Shown here piece by piece: positions 9,104-17,571 of a stretch of DNA of 64,000 nt. The position numbers and the translations under genes are program-made. The notes under the pieces were generated by a model. The model saw only the letters and a program-made list of their open reading frames with translations, had not been told where the DNA came from and did no database searches. How positions within the stretch are numbered: the stretch's first letter is position 1; each line of letters starts with the position of its first letter. The stretch is from the NCBI GenBank assembly GCA_030645475.1, contig JAUSMA010000007.1:1-64000 (forward strand), in the 5' to 3' direction. This stretch comes from Nitrospirota bacterium (GTDB lineage Bacteria > Nitrospirota > Nitrospiria > Nitrospirales > Nitrospiraceae).

Positions 9104-9922
9104 CTACGCGTTGGCAGGCTGCTTCTTCCACTTCGCCAGGATCCGCTCCACCCGCATCCTGACCACCATGTCCGAATCTTTCATCAACGGCTTAATCGCA
9201 TCGCGGCCCCGGTCATCGCCGATTGCCTCGAGTGCCGCCGCGGACGTCAACCGGGTAAACCAATCCTTATCGCTGAGCATCACGATGAGAGGATCGATCG
9301 CCTCGGCGCTCTTGATCCGGCCCAGGGCCATGATCGCCTGCTTCTGAACCATTTCATCCTTGTCCTTGAGCGCTTTGACCAAGCGAGAAACTGACGGCTC
9401 CCCAAGTTCAACGAGGGCATTCGTGGCATCGTCCTTAAACTCGTCATTTTTCAGCTGCAGCATCAACGGGTCGAGCACACGTTCGTCGCGAATCTTCCCT
9501 AACGCCGCAATCACATACTTCCTGACATCCCAATCGCGAAGCAACTTGATCAATAGTTCGACGGCAGGAGAACCGATCTGGCCCAACCCCTCGATAGCGA
9601 CTTCCCTGACTTGCCAGTCGCCGTCACGCAACGCATTGCACAGTGGCTCCACGCAGCGTTCATCGCCCATTTCCCCGAGCGTGATCGCGGCTTCGCGACG
9701 GACCACCCAATCGGAGTCCTTGAGCAGATCGATCTGGATCTCGATCTCATCCTTGACCTTCTCTTCTTCAAGGACCACTTCCTCGGTGAGCTCCGCCGTC
9801 GGCAAAACCGGGACCGGGATTTCTCCGGTCAAATCCGCCGCCACCTGATCGGTGAATTCGTCACTCACCGTCTCCGGGGCAGTAGGACTGGCAGATGCTT
9901 GTTTGTGCTGTGGTTGTTCCAT
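9104..9922 (-). CDS. Cytoplasmic HEAT-repeat (PBS-lyase type) protein
   Basis: 272 aa with no signal peptide. A disordered acidic N-terminus of about 60 residues (rich in E, T, P) precedes six or seven HEAT repeats of about 31 residues, such as [20 protein letters not shown] and [20 protein letters not shown]. Repeats of this type mediate protein contacts and occur in phycocyanobilin-lyase-like and many unrelated proteins, so no enzymatic role is implied. It converges on the 8645 gene. Confidence 0.8.
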   Translation of the reverse strand: MEQPQHKQASASPTAPETVSDEFTDQVAADLTGEIPVPVLPTAELTEEVVLEEEKVKDEIEIQIDLLKDSDWVVRREAAITLGEMGDERCVEPLCNALRDGDWQVREVAIEGLGQIGSPAVELLIKLLRDWDVRKYVIAALGKIRDERVLDPLMLQLKNDEFKDDATNALVELGEPSVSRLVKALKDKDEMVQKQAIMALGRIKSAEAIDPLIVMLSDKDWFTRLTSAAALEAIGDDRGRDAIKPLMKDSDMVVRMRVERILAKWKKQPANA

Positions 9923-9972
9923 AGGTACTACCTTAATAATTCACTCGCCCATCACTGACCCAAGCCGGGATA

Positions 9973-10179
9973 TTACTTTGCGGGAGCGGCTGTTTTCTTG
10001 CTCGCCGAATTCTTTTTGCGTAACGTGACCGTACGCCGTTTACGTTGCGTCCGCCGCAGCCGCTTCTTCAACGAACGAAGCGCTTCGTCCTCTTTAGGAT
10101 TTTTGTGGCCGGTTAATTTCTCCGCCACCTTCTTCTTGAGTCTGGTTTCGTCCGATTCAGTCGCCGTTTTCTTCGCCAT
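9973..10179 (-). CDS. Small Lys/Arg-rich protein
   Basis: A 68-aa, strongly basic protein: MAKKTATESDETRLKKKVAE, then KKRLRRTQRKRRTVTLRKK and an alanine/lysine tail. Composition suggests nucleic-acid or ribosome association, but no family was recognised. An in-frame ATG at 10197 and an upstream start at 10206 exist. The ATG at 10179 is preferred because a GGAGG lies about eleven bases before it. Confidence 0.6.
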   Translation of the reverse strand: MAKKTATESDETRLKKKVAEKLTGHKNPKEDEALRSLKKRLRRTQRKRRTVTLRKKNSASKKTAAPAK

Positions 10180-10304
10180 CCGGATTCGGGCCTCCATGTA
10201 TACCAAATTGATCTAAATTATTTCCCGGTTCCCACCGGGAGTTGGCAGTCTAGTGGAGAGCTTCACGCCCTGTCAACCGGCGGTTCGACCGGCAGGCGAC
10301 AAAC

Positions 10305-10973
10305 CTAGGAAGTGACGACCGTCGCCACCTCGGTATGGTCGGTATGATCGGCTGTCTGTAGCCCCGTCAACCGGCGCGCACGCCGCGAGACCCAGATATC
10401 GCCAGGAGAGAGCCGCACAGGATAGACCAGCAGAGGGTCCGACTGACCCCACGGTACTGCAGGGAACGCCAGCGCCCCCTGACCAAGCTGCTCTCGCCCA
10501 AGAAGAAGCGACGTCGAGACCGTCTCCATCGCTTCTGATGAGAGCAACGCCACCGGCCGGCGTTCTCCAACCAACTGCACCCGGACCACGGAGAGTCCCC
10601 CTGCCAACATCCCTATCCGAGCTGCGGCGCCTCGTGAAAGATCGAGAATCCGCCCGTTGACATAGGGGCCCCGGTCCGTAATGCGGACATGAACATGCTT
10701 CCCGTTCACTAAGTTCACCACCCGAACCACACTGCCGAGCGGAAGGGTCCGATGGGCTGCGGTCAGACCATCCATATCGAACAGTTCTCCGTTCGCTGCT
10801 TGCTTGCCATGAAACGACTCGCCATACCAGGACGCCACGCCACGATCTTCAGCCCCCACGTCCAAGTGCGACACCCCCGTAGGAACCCACGAGCAAGCCC
10901 CCAGAAGCATCCCCAGGCTAAGACTCATCGCCCCCAGTAACTGGCGGCTATTTCCACACTTGTGATCGATCAT
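10305..10973 (-). CDS. rlpA: RlpA-like lipoprotein (double-psi beta-barrel)
   Basis: RlpA-family proteins are outer-membrane lipoproteins, some of which cleave stem-less peptidoglycan at the septum. The protein shows a lipobox (LLGACS) and then the RlpA core, with GVASWYGESFHGKQAANGE, LPLGSVVRVVNLVNGKHV and ITDRGPYVNGRILDLS containing the catalytic-type Asp. No SPOR domain is seen in the C-terminus, unlike E. coli RlpA. A GAGG site six bases upstream favours the ATG at 10973 over that at 10985. Confidence 0.88.
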   Translation of the reverse strand: MIDHKCGNSRQLLGAMSLSLGMLLGACSWVPTGVSHLDVGAEDRGVASWYGESFHGKQAANGELFDMDGLTAAHRTLPLGSVVRVVNLVNGKHVHVRITDRGPYVNGRILDLSRGAAARIGMLAGGLSVVRVQLVGERRPVALLSSEAMETVSTSLLLGREQLGQGALAFPAVPWGQSDPLLVYPVRLSPGDIWVSRRARRLTGLQTADHTDHTEVATVVTS

Positions 10974-11176
10974 CGAAGACCTCATATCCCAGGTTGAACC
11001 AACTGTCCCACAGACCCTGGCCTGTGTACCCTCACCATACGGTCCAACCGGCAGTCCAACAATACCGAGAGCGTAGCCCCACCCCCTACATTTGGATGAA
11101 GAAGGAAGGGAAAATCGAAGAGGGATTGTTCAAAAAAGAACCGATACCCGAGCTTTGAGGAGTAAACGACTCTACC

Positions 11177-11206
11177 CATATAGAAGAAAATACGTGCGAC
11201 AGTCAA
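11177..11206 (-). promoter_or_regulatory. Candidate promoter upstream of rlpA
   Basis: Minus strand TTGACT (11201-11206), 18-bp spacer, TATATG (11177-11182). It would give an untranslated leader of about 190 nt before the RlpA start. The region 10986-11274 otherwise shows no gene. Confidence 0.45.
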
Positions 11207-11274
11207 CCCTCATCGGCTCGACTCCCCCGTCGGAACATTACAGGTTGTTTGGCTGGCGAGGTAAACCAGAAAGG

Positions 11275-11598
11275 TTATTGAACCTGGATGACCTGAGCAA
11301 ACACCCCATCCCGCTGCTTCACATAGGTCAGCCACACCGTTTCACCCACTCGGATGGTCTGAAGCCCAACCCGCTTCCCCTTTCGGGTCACCTTGGTTTG
11401 ACCTGTCACCCTGGCCCCCACGGTCATATCGTTATGCTTACTCAAAGGTGTCTTGACGACAATCGTGTGCGGAGGCTGTGCGACGTTTACCGCCATGACC
11501 TGGCCATGAACCCGATAGCTGCGCCCATCGGCTGCCCGACTCTCGACCGGCAGACAGACGAACAGCACCAACGCAACAACGGCGAATAGTCCCCTCAT
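11275..11598 (-). CDS. Small secreted protein of unknown function
   Basis: 107 aa from the ATG at 11598 (an upstream in-frame ATG at 11625 adds nine residues). A signal peptide, MRGLFAVVALVLFVCLPVES, ends near residue 22. A small beta-rich domain follows (VHGQVMAVNVAQPPHTIVVK, VGARVTGQTKVTRKGKRVGL) resembling OB-like periplasmic domains of the DUF5666 type. No catalytic motif is visible. It is the last minus-strand gene before the divergent ABC operon. Confidence 0.65.
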   Translation of the reverse strand: MRGLFAVVALVLFVCLPVESRAADGRSYRVHGQVMAVNVAQPPHTIVVKTPLSKHNDMTVGARVTGQTKVTRKGKRVGLQTIRVGETVWLTYVKQRDGVFAQVIQVQ

Positions 11599-11710
11599 GC
11601 TTATCGCACCCAGGTCATGGTTCAATCCCCTCTAGCAAGCTGATCCGTACGCGCGCGGACTCTAACAGGATGGCCAAAACCTGTAAAGTTACAGGAAGCA
11701 GAACCCGATA

Positions 11711-11739
11711 TTGACTGCCCCAATCCGACTGAGTAAGAT
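11711..11739 (+). promoter_or_regulatory. Sigma-70 promoter of the Gld-like ABC operon
   Basis: TTGACT (11711-11716), exactly 17 bp, then TAAGAT (11734-11739). A start near 11746 gives about 75 nt of leader before the ATG at 11821. The open frame continuing upstream of 11821 to a TTG at 11749 is probably not translated. Confidence 0.65.
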
Positions 11740-11820
11740 GCCGACCTGTTGCCTGTTCGGTTGCGAATGCACAACCCGCCGGCTGTGCGCCCCAAACTCA
11801 CACGATCCAAGTCAGCGCAT

Positions 11821-12801
11821 ATGATTGAAGTCCAACAGATCACGAAGCGGTATGGGCACCATACCGCTATCGATCGGGTCAGTTTTTCTGTCGCAAAAGG
11901 CGAGGTGTTGGCGTTCCTGGGTCCCAATGGGGCAGGGAAAACGACCACCATGCGCATCCTAACCTGCTTCATGCCGGCCACCGAAGGCACGGCACGAGTG
12001 GCAGGATTCGACTGTGCAGACCAGTCACTCGAAGTGAAACGCCGGATCGGGTACTTGCCGGAGACCCCCCCGGTCTACCTCGAATTGACCGTCACAGAAT
12101 ATCTTCAGTTTGTCGGCCGCCTCCGTGGTCTGACCGGAAAAACGCTCACCTCGTCCATGCAACGCGAAATCGAGCGGCTCGGCCTTGGCACGGTGCAGCA
12201 CCGGCTCATCGGCAATCTGTCGCGCGGATACCGCCAGCGCGTCGGCTTGGCCCAAGCGTTGCTCCATGATCCTCAAGTATTAATCCTGGACGAGCCAACC
12301 GTCGGACTCGACCCGAAACAAATCATCGAGATCAGGGAGTTGATCAAGAATCTGGCCGGCTCTCATTCCGTGATTCTCAGCACCCACATTCTTCCCGAAG
12401 CCACCGCCGTGTGCCAGCGCGTCGTCATCATCAGCGGCGGACGGATCGTGGCCGAAGACACGCCGGACCAACTCTCTGCGCGGTTACGCCAGTCGGAAAA
12501 AATCTCACTCACGCTTAAATCTCCCGCTGTGGATACCGACAGCCGCCTGAAGGCCGTCCAAGGGGTCCAGAACGTGTTTGCGAGCGGCATCCCCGGCACC
12601 TTTCTTCTGGAATGCGAACTGGGCCGAGATGCAAGGGAAGAGGTCGCTCGGCTGGCAGTCACCAGTGGATGGGGACTACTTGAGTTAAAAGCCATCTCGA
12701 TGACATTGGAAGACGTTTTCCTCCAACTGACAAGAGACGAAACAGGACTCCCGCAAGGCGCAGTGGTTGCCGCAGCAGAACCAACAGGCCAGCCAGCATG
12801 A
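11821..12801 (+). CDS. ABC transporter ATPase (GldA/CcmA-like)
   Basis: The 326-aa ATPase starts MIEVQQITKRYGHHTAIDRV and carries Walker A GPNGAGKTT, signature LSRGYRQRVGLAQALLHDP, Walker B VLILDEPTVGLDP and switch His (ILSTHIL). A C-terminal domain of about 90 residues follows. It powers the ABC-2 permease encoded next, which it overlaps by four bases. The set resembles the GldA-GldF-GldG exporter of Bacteroidetes, though Nitrospira-type bacteria are not known gliders. The substrate is unknown. Confidence 0.9.
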   Translation: MIEVQQITKRYGHHTAIDRVSFSVAKGEVLAFLGPNGAGKTTTMRILTCFMPATEGTARVAGFDCADQSLEVKRRIGYLPETPPVYLELTVTEYLQFVGRLRGLTGKTLTSSMQREIERLGLGTVQHRLIGNLSRGYRQRVGLAQALLHDPQVLILDEPTVGLDPKQIIEIRELIKNLAGSHSVILSTHILPEATAVCQRVVIISGGRIVAEDTPDQLSARLRQSEKISLTLKSPAVDTDSRLKAVQGVQNVFASGIPGTFLLECELGRDAREEVARLAVTSGWGLLELKAISMTLEDVFLQLTRDETGLPQGAVVAAAEPTGQPA

Positions 12802-13565
12802 CACCTGTCCAAGCCATCATCGCCAAAGAGCTGCGCTCCTACTTCGTCTCACCCGTGGTGTATGTCGTAGGGGCGGTGTTTCTCTTAATTGTAGGACTGC
12901 TCGCCTATCTCTACATTGTCTTTGCCGGAGCCCAAGCGATTCAGCTGATGCAAATGCAGGGAACAGCCCAGATCAATCTGAACGACTTGGTCTTCCGGAA
13001 TCTGTTCTCCAGCGTGCGATTTATCCTGCTGATTATTCTGCCGATCCTGACGATGCGGCTCTTCGCCGAAGAGCGAAAACTCCGCACCTTTGAGTTCCTG
13101 TTGACCTCTCCGATCGGCATCAACGAAATTGTCGTCGGCAAATTCATGAGTGTCTTCCTCGTCTTTTTGGGGTTGCTCGGACTGACCGGGCTCATGCCGC
13201 TTGTACTCGCGCTCTTCTGCGACTTCGATTGGTATCCCGTGCTGACCGGCTACCTGGGACTGGTCTTGCTTGGCGCCCTCTTTCTCTCCGTCGGCGTGCT
13301 GGCCTCGGCCCTGACCGAAAACCAGATCGTCGCAGCCTTTGTAAGCTTTGGCCTGCTGCTGGTCCTCTGGCTCCTCGCCGGTGTCGGCTCACTCCTCGGG
13401 GAAACGGCCATCGGGCAGGCCATCTCGTACCTGTCATTTATGGAACATTACGACCATTTAGTCCGTGGATTGGTCGACACGAAAGACCTCGTCTATTTTT
13501 GCAGCGGTCTCGCCTTGATGCTCTTTCTGTCTCACCGGGTCGTGGATTCATCACGATGGAAATGA
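12798..13565 (+). CDS. ABC-2 type permease (GldF-like)
   Basis: 255 aa with six predicted membrane helices: VYVVGAVFLLIVGLLAYLYI, FILLIILPILTMRLFAEER, VFLVFLGLLGLTGLMPLVLA, GYLGLVLLGALFLSVGVLAS, FVSFGLLLVLWLLAGV and a last one near the C-terminus. It contains the ABC-2 signature EERKLRTFEFLLTSPI and the large extracytoplasmic loop typical of GldF/NosY-type permeases. It overlaps the ATPase gene upstream and the GldG-like gene downstream (ATGA-type overlap), so the three are tightly coupled. Confidence 0.88.
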   Translation: MTPVQAIIAKELRSYFVSPVVYVVGAVFLLIVGLLAYLYIVFAGAQAIQLMQMQGTAQINLNDLVFRNLFSSVRFILLIILPILTMRLFAEERKLRTFEFLLTSPIGINEIVVGKFMSVFLVFLGLLGLTGLMPLVLALFCDFDWYPVLTGYLGLVLLGALFLSVGVLASALTENQIVAAFVSFGLLLVLWLLAGVGSLLGETAIGQAISYLSFMEHYDHLVRGLVDTKDLVYFCSGLALMLFLSHRVVDSSRWK

Positions 13566-15085
13566 ACCTCAAGACGACTCCACTTGGCGTAGTCGGAATA
13601 GCCCTGGCCGTAGCCGGCGCGGTCGGCTACAGCCTCGCTCCGGAAAAACTCTGGCTAGTCACCCTCATGGAGGGATCGGCACTGCTCTGTCTCATCCTCT
13701 TCGGTGTCGTCCATTTCGGCAGCCTGAAAGCCTTCTCCACTCGTCGTTCGACACGCATGGGCGCCAACAGCCTGCTGATGATCCTTCTCTTCATCAGCAT
13801 CCTCGCCATCGTGAACTTTCTCGCAGCCCGTCATTCCATCCGTTGGGACCTGTCGGAAAACCAAAACTTCTCCCTCTCCCCGCAAACACATCGCGTGCTC
13901 AGGAATCTCCCGCGCGAGGTGCTCGTCACCGTGTTCACCAGAGAAAAAGACCCCGGCTACCAATCCTACAAGGAACGGCTCGATAGTTATCGGCAGGCCA
14001 GCTCGAAGATTACCGTGGAATTCGTCGACCCGGAACGGCAGCCGAAAATTGCCCAAACCTATGGCATTTCCAGGACTGACACGGCCGTATTCGAAAGCGG
14101 CGGGCACACGGTTCGTATCACCGCTCCCTCGGAAGTGGAACTGACCGGAGCGTTTATCCGCGTGTCTCAAGACAGCAAGAAACGCGTACTCTTTCTCGAA
14201 GGACACGGGGAACCGAGCCTCGACGATCGGGAACGAACCGGGCTGTCGGCCGCCAGAGAAATCCTGGTCAAGCAGGGGTACGACGTCGACACCGTCAGCC
14301 TGCTGAAAGAGACCGCCGTACCGGATCACACCGCCATCCTCGTCGTAGCCGGCCCCCGTCGTCCGGTGATCGTCGAGGAGCAAGAACGCATTCATAGTTA
14401 TGTGGAGAAAGGCGGCCATCTGCTGCTGCTGCTCGACCCGAATACGCAAGCCGACCTGAATCCCCTGCTCAAACGGTGGGGCCTGGGAGTCGGCCCTGGA
14501 TCCCTAGTCGACTTACAAGATCGATTGGCCCAAGGCGATCTCACATCCCTGCTCGTCCGCACGTTCACCGAACATGAAATTACGCAGGACCTCTCCGCGG
14601 CCGTGCTCTTTCCCCTTGCACGGCATATCACCTTTGACGAACAGGTTGGCGCGGCATGGGACTACGTGCCGCTCGCCCGCACATCGCCGAACAGTTGGGC
14701 AGAAACCGACTTGAAGGGCCGTGTCGTCAACCTCAATGAAAAGGAAGACATCAAAGGTCCCCTGCCGATGGCTGCGGCCCTCACGCCAAAAGTCACACCG
14801 GAAGAAGGCAAGCCCCGTCCAGCCATCGTGGTCATTGGCAATTCCACGTTTGCGACCAATGCCTTTGTCAACTTTCCCGGCAACAGCGATTTTTTCCTCC
14901 ATACGGCTGGGTGGTTGGCTGAAGAACGGAACATGATGGCGATCGCCCCGAAAGATTCCGCACTTCGACCGTTTACACCCAACCCGTTACAGGAACGAGC
15001 CCTGCTCTACCTGCAAGTCATCCTCCTGCCGGCCACCATGTTTATCGCCGGCATCATGGTCTGGCGCAAACGCCGACGCCTATAG
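13556..15085 (+). CDS. GldG-like auxiliary protein of an ABC exporter
   Basis: About 510 aa. Two or three N-terminal membrane helices (about residues 10-95) are followed by a large periplasmic domain (WDLSENQNFSLSPQTHRVLR, VLFLEGHGEPSLDDRE, GGHLLLLLDPNTQADL). A C-terminal helix (YLQVILLPATMFIAGIMVW) ends in a KRRRL anchor. This is the layout of the GldG/ABC_transp_aux family. Start ATG 13556 or 13562 overlaps the permease stop. The frame is open back to 13229, but that part is antisense-like read-through of the permease gene and was rejected. Confidence 0.85.
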   Translation: MEMNLKTTPLGVVGIALAVAGAVGYSLAPEKLWLVTLMEGSALLCLILFGVVHFGSLKAFSTRRSTRMGANSLLMILLFISILAIVNFLAARHSIRWDLSENQNFSLSPQTHRVLRNLPREVLVTVFTREKDPGYQSYKERLDSYRQASSKITVEFVDPERQPKIAQTYGISRTDTAVFESGGHTVRITAPSEVELTGAFIRVSQDSKKRVLFLEGHGEPSLDDRERTGLSAAREILVKQGYDVDTVSLLKETAVPDHTAILVVAGPRRPVIVEEQERIHSYVEKGGHLLLLLDPNTQADLNPLLKRWGLGVGPGSLVDLQDRLAQGDLTSLLVRTFTEHEITQDLSAAVLFPLARHITFDEQVGAAWDYVPLARTSPNSWAETDLKGRVVNLNEKEDIKGPLPMAAALTPKVTPEEGKPRPAIVVIGNSTFATNAFVNFPGNSDFFLHTAGWLAEERNMMAIAPKDSALRPFTPNPLQERALLYLQVILLPATMFIAGIMVWRKRRRL

Positions 15086-15089
15086 ACTC

Positions 15090-16463
15090 ATGCGTTACTG
15101 GCCCACACTCGTCATGGCACTCGTACTGGCTGGGCTCGGCCTGTACCTCTATGCCATCGAACTCCCGCAACAAGAGTCGCACGAGCAGCAAGAGACTGCC
15201 GACAAGAAGGTCCTGCTCCTTGACCAGCAAACCCTCACAGGGCTCACAGTCAAAACCGACCGGCACGAACTCGTCTTTGCCCGGACTCCTGAGAAGGGCT
15301 GGATGATGACCGCGCCCCTCAAGACTGACGCAGATCAGCGGGAGCTACAGAATCTCATCAGAGCCTTGGTCACCGGCGCCGTGAGCCGTGTCGTCGAAGA
15401 CCGCCCGGCGAACTTGACCCCCTATGGACTCGACGACCCGATTACCACCATCACCATCACGGCCGGCACCGAACGGGAGACACTTTCCATCGGAGATAGC
15501 GGACCTCTCTCCTCTACGCTGTACGTCCTTCGTGAGTCGGATCGCAAGGTCCTGCTCACCAATCTGGCCCCCAAAGACTTCGTCAACAAAACCTTGATGA
15601 CGTTTCGACGCAAAGACCTCTTGCACCTCTCACAAGGCGATGTCGAACAGATCCGCCTCACCTACCCGACCACAGAAATCGCGCTCTATCAGACACAGGA
15701 GAAACCCAAGAGCAAATGGAGGCTGCGCTACCCGATTGAAGCAGAAGCGGATCAAACGGAGGTGCGGACCCTGTTGTTCAGACTCGAAGACCTCAAAGCG
15801 TTGGGCATCGTCGATCCAGGCCCCGAACGAGACGCCCTGGCCAATACACTCACCGTTCCCAAAGTCAAAGTCGCCATCCATACGGCCGATGGGGATCAAA
15901 CGGTCAAGCTCTACCAACCGGACCCGGCCAGCGGCGAAGCCTTTGCGGAAACGACCCCTACTGGCCCGCTGTACCGCATCAATCCCACTGCGATCAAAGA
16001 TCTGACCAAGGAGCTATTTTCGTTCCAAGACAAGCGGCTGCTCGGCATCGATTACACGGACATCGCCATGCTCTCGGTGAAGACCGCAACCGAGCACTAT
16101 GTCTTGATCAATCAACAAAAAGAATGGGTCATGGAAGATCGGCCTGAACCATTGGACCAACAGGCCACCGATCTCTTTGTCAGCCGTGTCGCGAATGTGC
16201 CTGCCGAAGAACGGGTCATTAAACAAGCCGGACCATTGGCGCCCTATGGGCTCGTGGCACCGGCAGCGGAATTTATCGCCACAGGGCGAGATGGAAGAAT
16301 TGCAGGAAAACTTTCCATCGGGAGCCATGCCAACGGATTGGCTTATGCGATGGGGCAACGGATCCCTGGCATCTTTCAGATTCGCGCCGACCTGCTCACG
16401 CAAGTTCCGGCAAAGAGCGACCTCTTTGCGCAAAAAACCGGGAAGACACCAGCGACACCATAG
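15090..16463 (+). CDS. DUF4340-domain protein linked to the Gld-like transporter
   Basis: 457 aa with one N-terminal membrane segment (LVMALVLAGLGLYLYAIEL) and then a repeated beta-rich periplasmic module with phrases such as LTPYGLDDPITTITI and LAPYGLVAPAAEFIA. That is the hallmark of DUF4340 proteins, which accompany GldG-like genes in many bacteria. It starts five bases after the GldG-like stop and completes a four-gene operon. Function is unknown; a substrate-handling or periplasmic adaptor role is inferred from context. Confidence 0.82.
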   Translation: MRYWPTLVMALVLAGLGLYLYAIELPQQESHEQQETADKKVLLLDQQTLTGLTVKTDRHELVFARTPEKGWMMTAPLKTDADQRELQNLIRALVTGAVSRVVEDRPANLTPYGLDDPITTITITAGTERETLSIGDSGPLSSTLYVLRESDRKVLLTNLAPKDFVNKTLMTFRRKDLLHLSQGDVEQIRLTYPTTEIALYQTQEKPKSKWRLRYPIEAEADQTEVRTLLFRLEDLKALGIVDPGPERDALANTLTVPKVKVAIHTADGDQTVKLYQPDPASGEAFAETTPTGPLYRINPTAIKDLTKELFSFQDKRLLGIDYTDIAMLSVKTATEHYVLINQQKEWVMEDRPEPLDQQATDLFVSRVANVPAEERVIKQAGPLAPYGLVAPAAEFIATGRDGRIAGKLSIGSHANGLAYAMGQRIPGIFQIRADLLTQVPAKSDLFAQKTGKTPATP

Positions 16464-16704
16464 TTAGAGACGATCACGTTCTCTCCCTCAACGCGGCCAC
16501 TCCTATCGGTTTTCCACACTCCATCACCCAGCACCTGATAGCACAGAAAGAGGCCACGGCCAGATCTCTTTACTCAGAAGACCTCCCTACCTGCTCATTC
16601 AAGTTTCCCTGGAGCAAGACCGATAGAGACGTGGAACATCCACGACCTACAGATACGACGATTGGCTCAGCCCGTTCGTCGTCTGACCGAGCCCGGAGGC
16701 CCTC

Positions 16705-17211
16705 ATGGAGAAACAAGCACCTGTGCCCCCATCCCCCACCAAGACGATTCTGATCGTTGACGATGACCCGTCAATGCGCCTGATCTGCGTAAAGACCCTC
16801 CGAGCCGAGGGATTTACAGTCCTCGAAGCGGAAGGCAGCTCAGAATCCTTAAAGATCTTAGCCTCCCATACAGAGCCGATCGATTTACTCGTGACCGATC
16901 TGATGCTCCCACCGCCAGGCCTTGAGTTTGCCTCCACCAAAAATCCCTATCCGCGGGTCCATGGTCACGAAATCATCCAACGAACCCTGGCCATGAAGAA
17001 GACGCTCCGGGTAATCCTGATGTCGAGCTTGTCTGAAAAAGATCGCAAGGCCTATCGCCTCGCCACCGATCACGTCCCCTTTCTCCAAAAACCATTTTCC
17101 GTTGAAACCCTCATGCAACTGGTCCATGAGGTGCTCGCAGCAACACCGCTTTCATACGACGAGTCCGCCAGCGCGTCGATTGCCAAGCAAGACGTTAGAT
17201 GGTATGGCTGA
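16705..17211 (+). CDS. Stand-alone response regulator (REC domain)
   Basis: 168 aa. The receiver domain shows the acidic pair (LIVDDDPS), the phospho-acceptor Asp in LLVTDLML, the conserved Ser/Thr position (VILMSSLS) and Lys in FLQKPFS. An insertion of about 15 residues (PPPGLEFASTKNPYPRVHGH) follows the acceptor Asp, which is unusual. There is no output domain, so it probably acts by protein contact or as a phosphate shuttle. No kinase is adjacent. The 240 bp upstream of it shows no other feature. Confidence 0.85.
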   Translation: MEKQAPVPPSPTKTILIVDDDPSMRLICVKTLRAEGFTVLEAEGSSESLKILASHTEPIDLLVTDLMLPPPGLEFASTKNPYPRVHGHEIIQRTLAMKKTLRVILMSSLSEKDRKAYRLATDHVPFLQKPFSVETLMQLVHEVLAATPLSYDESASASIAKQDVRWYG

Positions 17212-17348
17212 CCGCTCGTTCCGCGGCACCTCAATCGTGACCCTCCCAACCCCGGATGAATCTTCACTGAGTCCTCTTGGAGCCTGGTGTCTGTGACCGC
17301 AGTCCCCGCTAGACTTTCCTCGATTCCTGCAGTATCGTAGCCCCCGTT

Positions 17349-17425
<77 letters not shown>

Positions 17426-17530
17426 AATATACCCCGCCCGTGCCTTCTCACCATCGCCATCAGCAGTGAAACGAACCATCCTCCTGCCTCAACAGACTTC
17501 CAGCAGACCTGTTCACTTTCCCATGTTTTC

Positions 17531-17559
17531 TTGCCGAGTTGTGGAGGCTGAGCTAGACT
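17531..17559 (+). promoter_or_regulatory. Promoter placing transcription almost at the start codon
   Basis: TTGCCG (17531-17536), 17 bp, TAGACT (17554-17559). Transcription near 17566 would leave only about six bases before the ATG at 17572. No Shine-Dalgarno sequence is visible there, so the mRNA may be effectively leaderless. Confidence 0.5.
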
Positions 17560-17571
17560 TTCTCCACACTC

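Noticed and set aside
13229..13555. N-terminal extension of the GldG-like frame
   Set aside because: Lies wholly within the permease gene in another frame; start ATG at 13556 or 13562 gives the normal family N-terminus.
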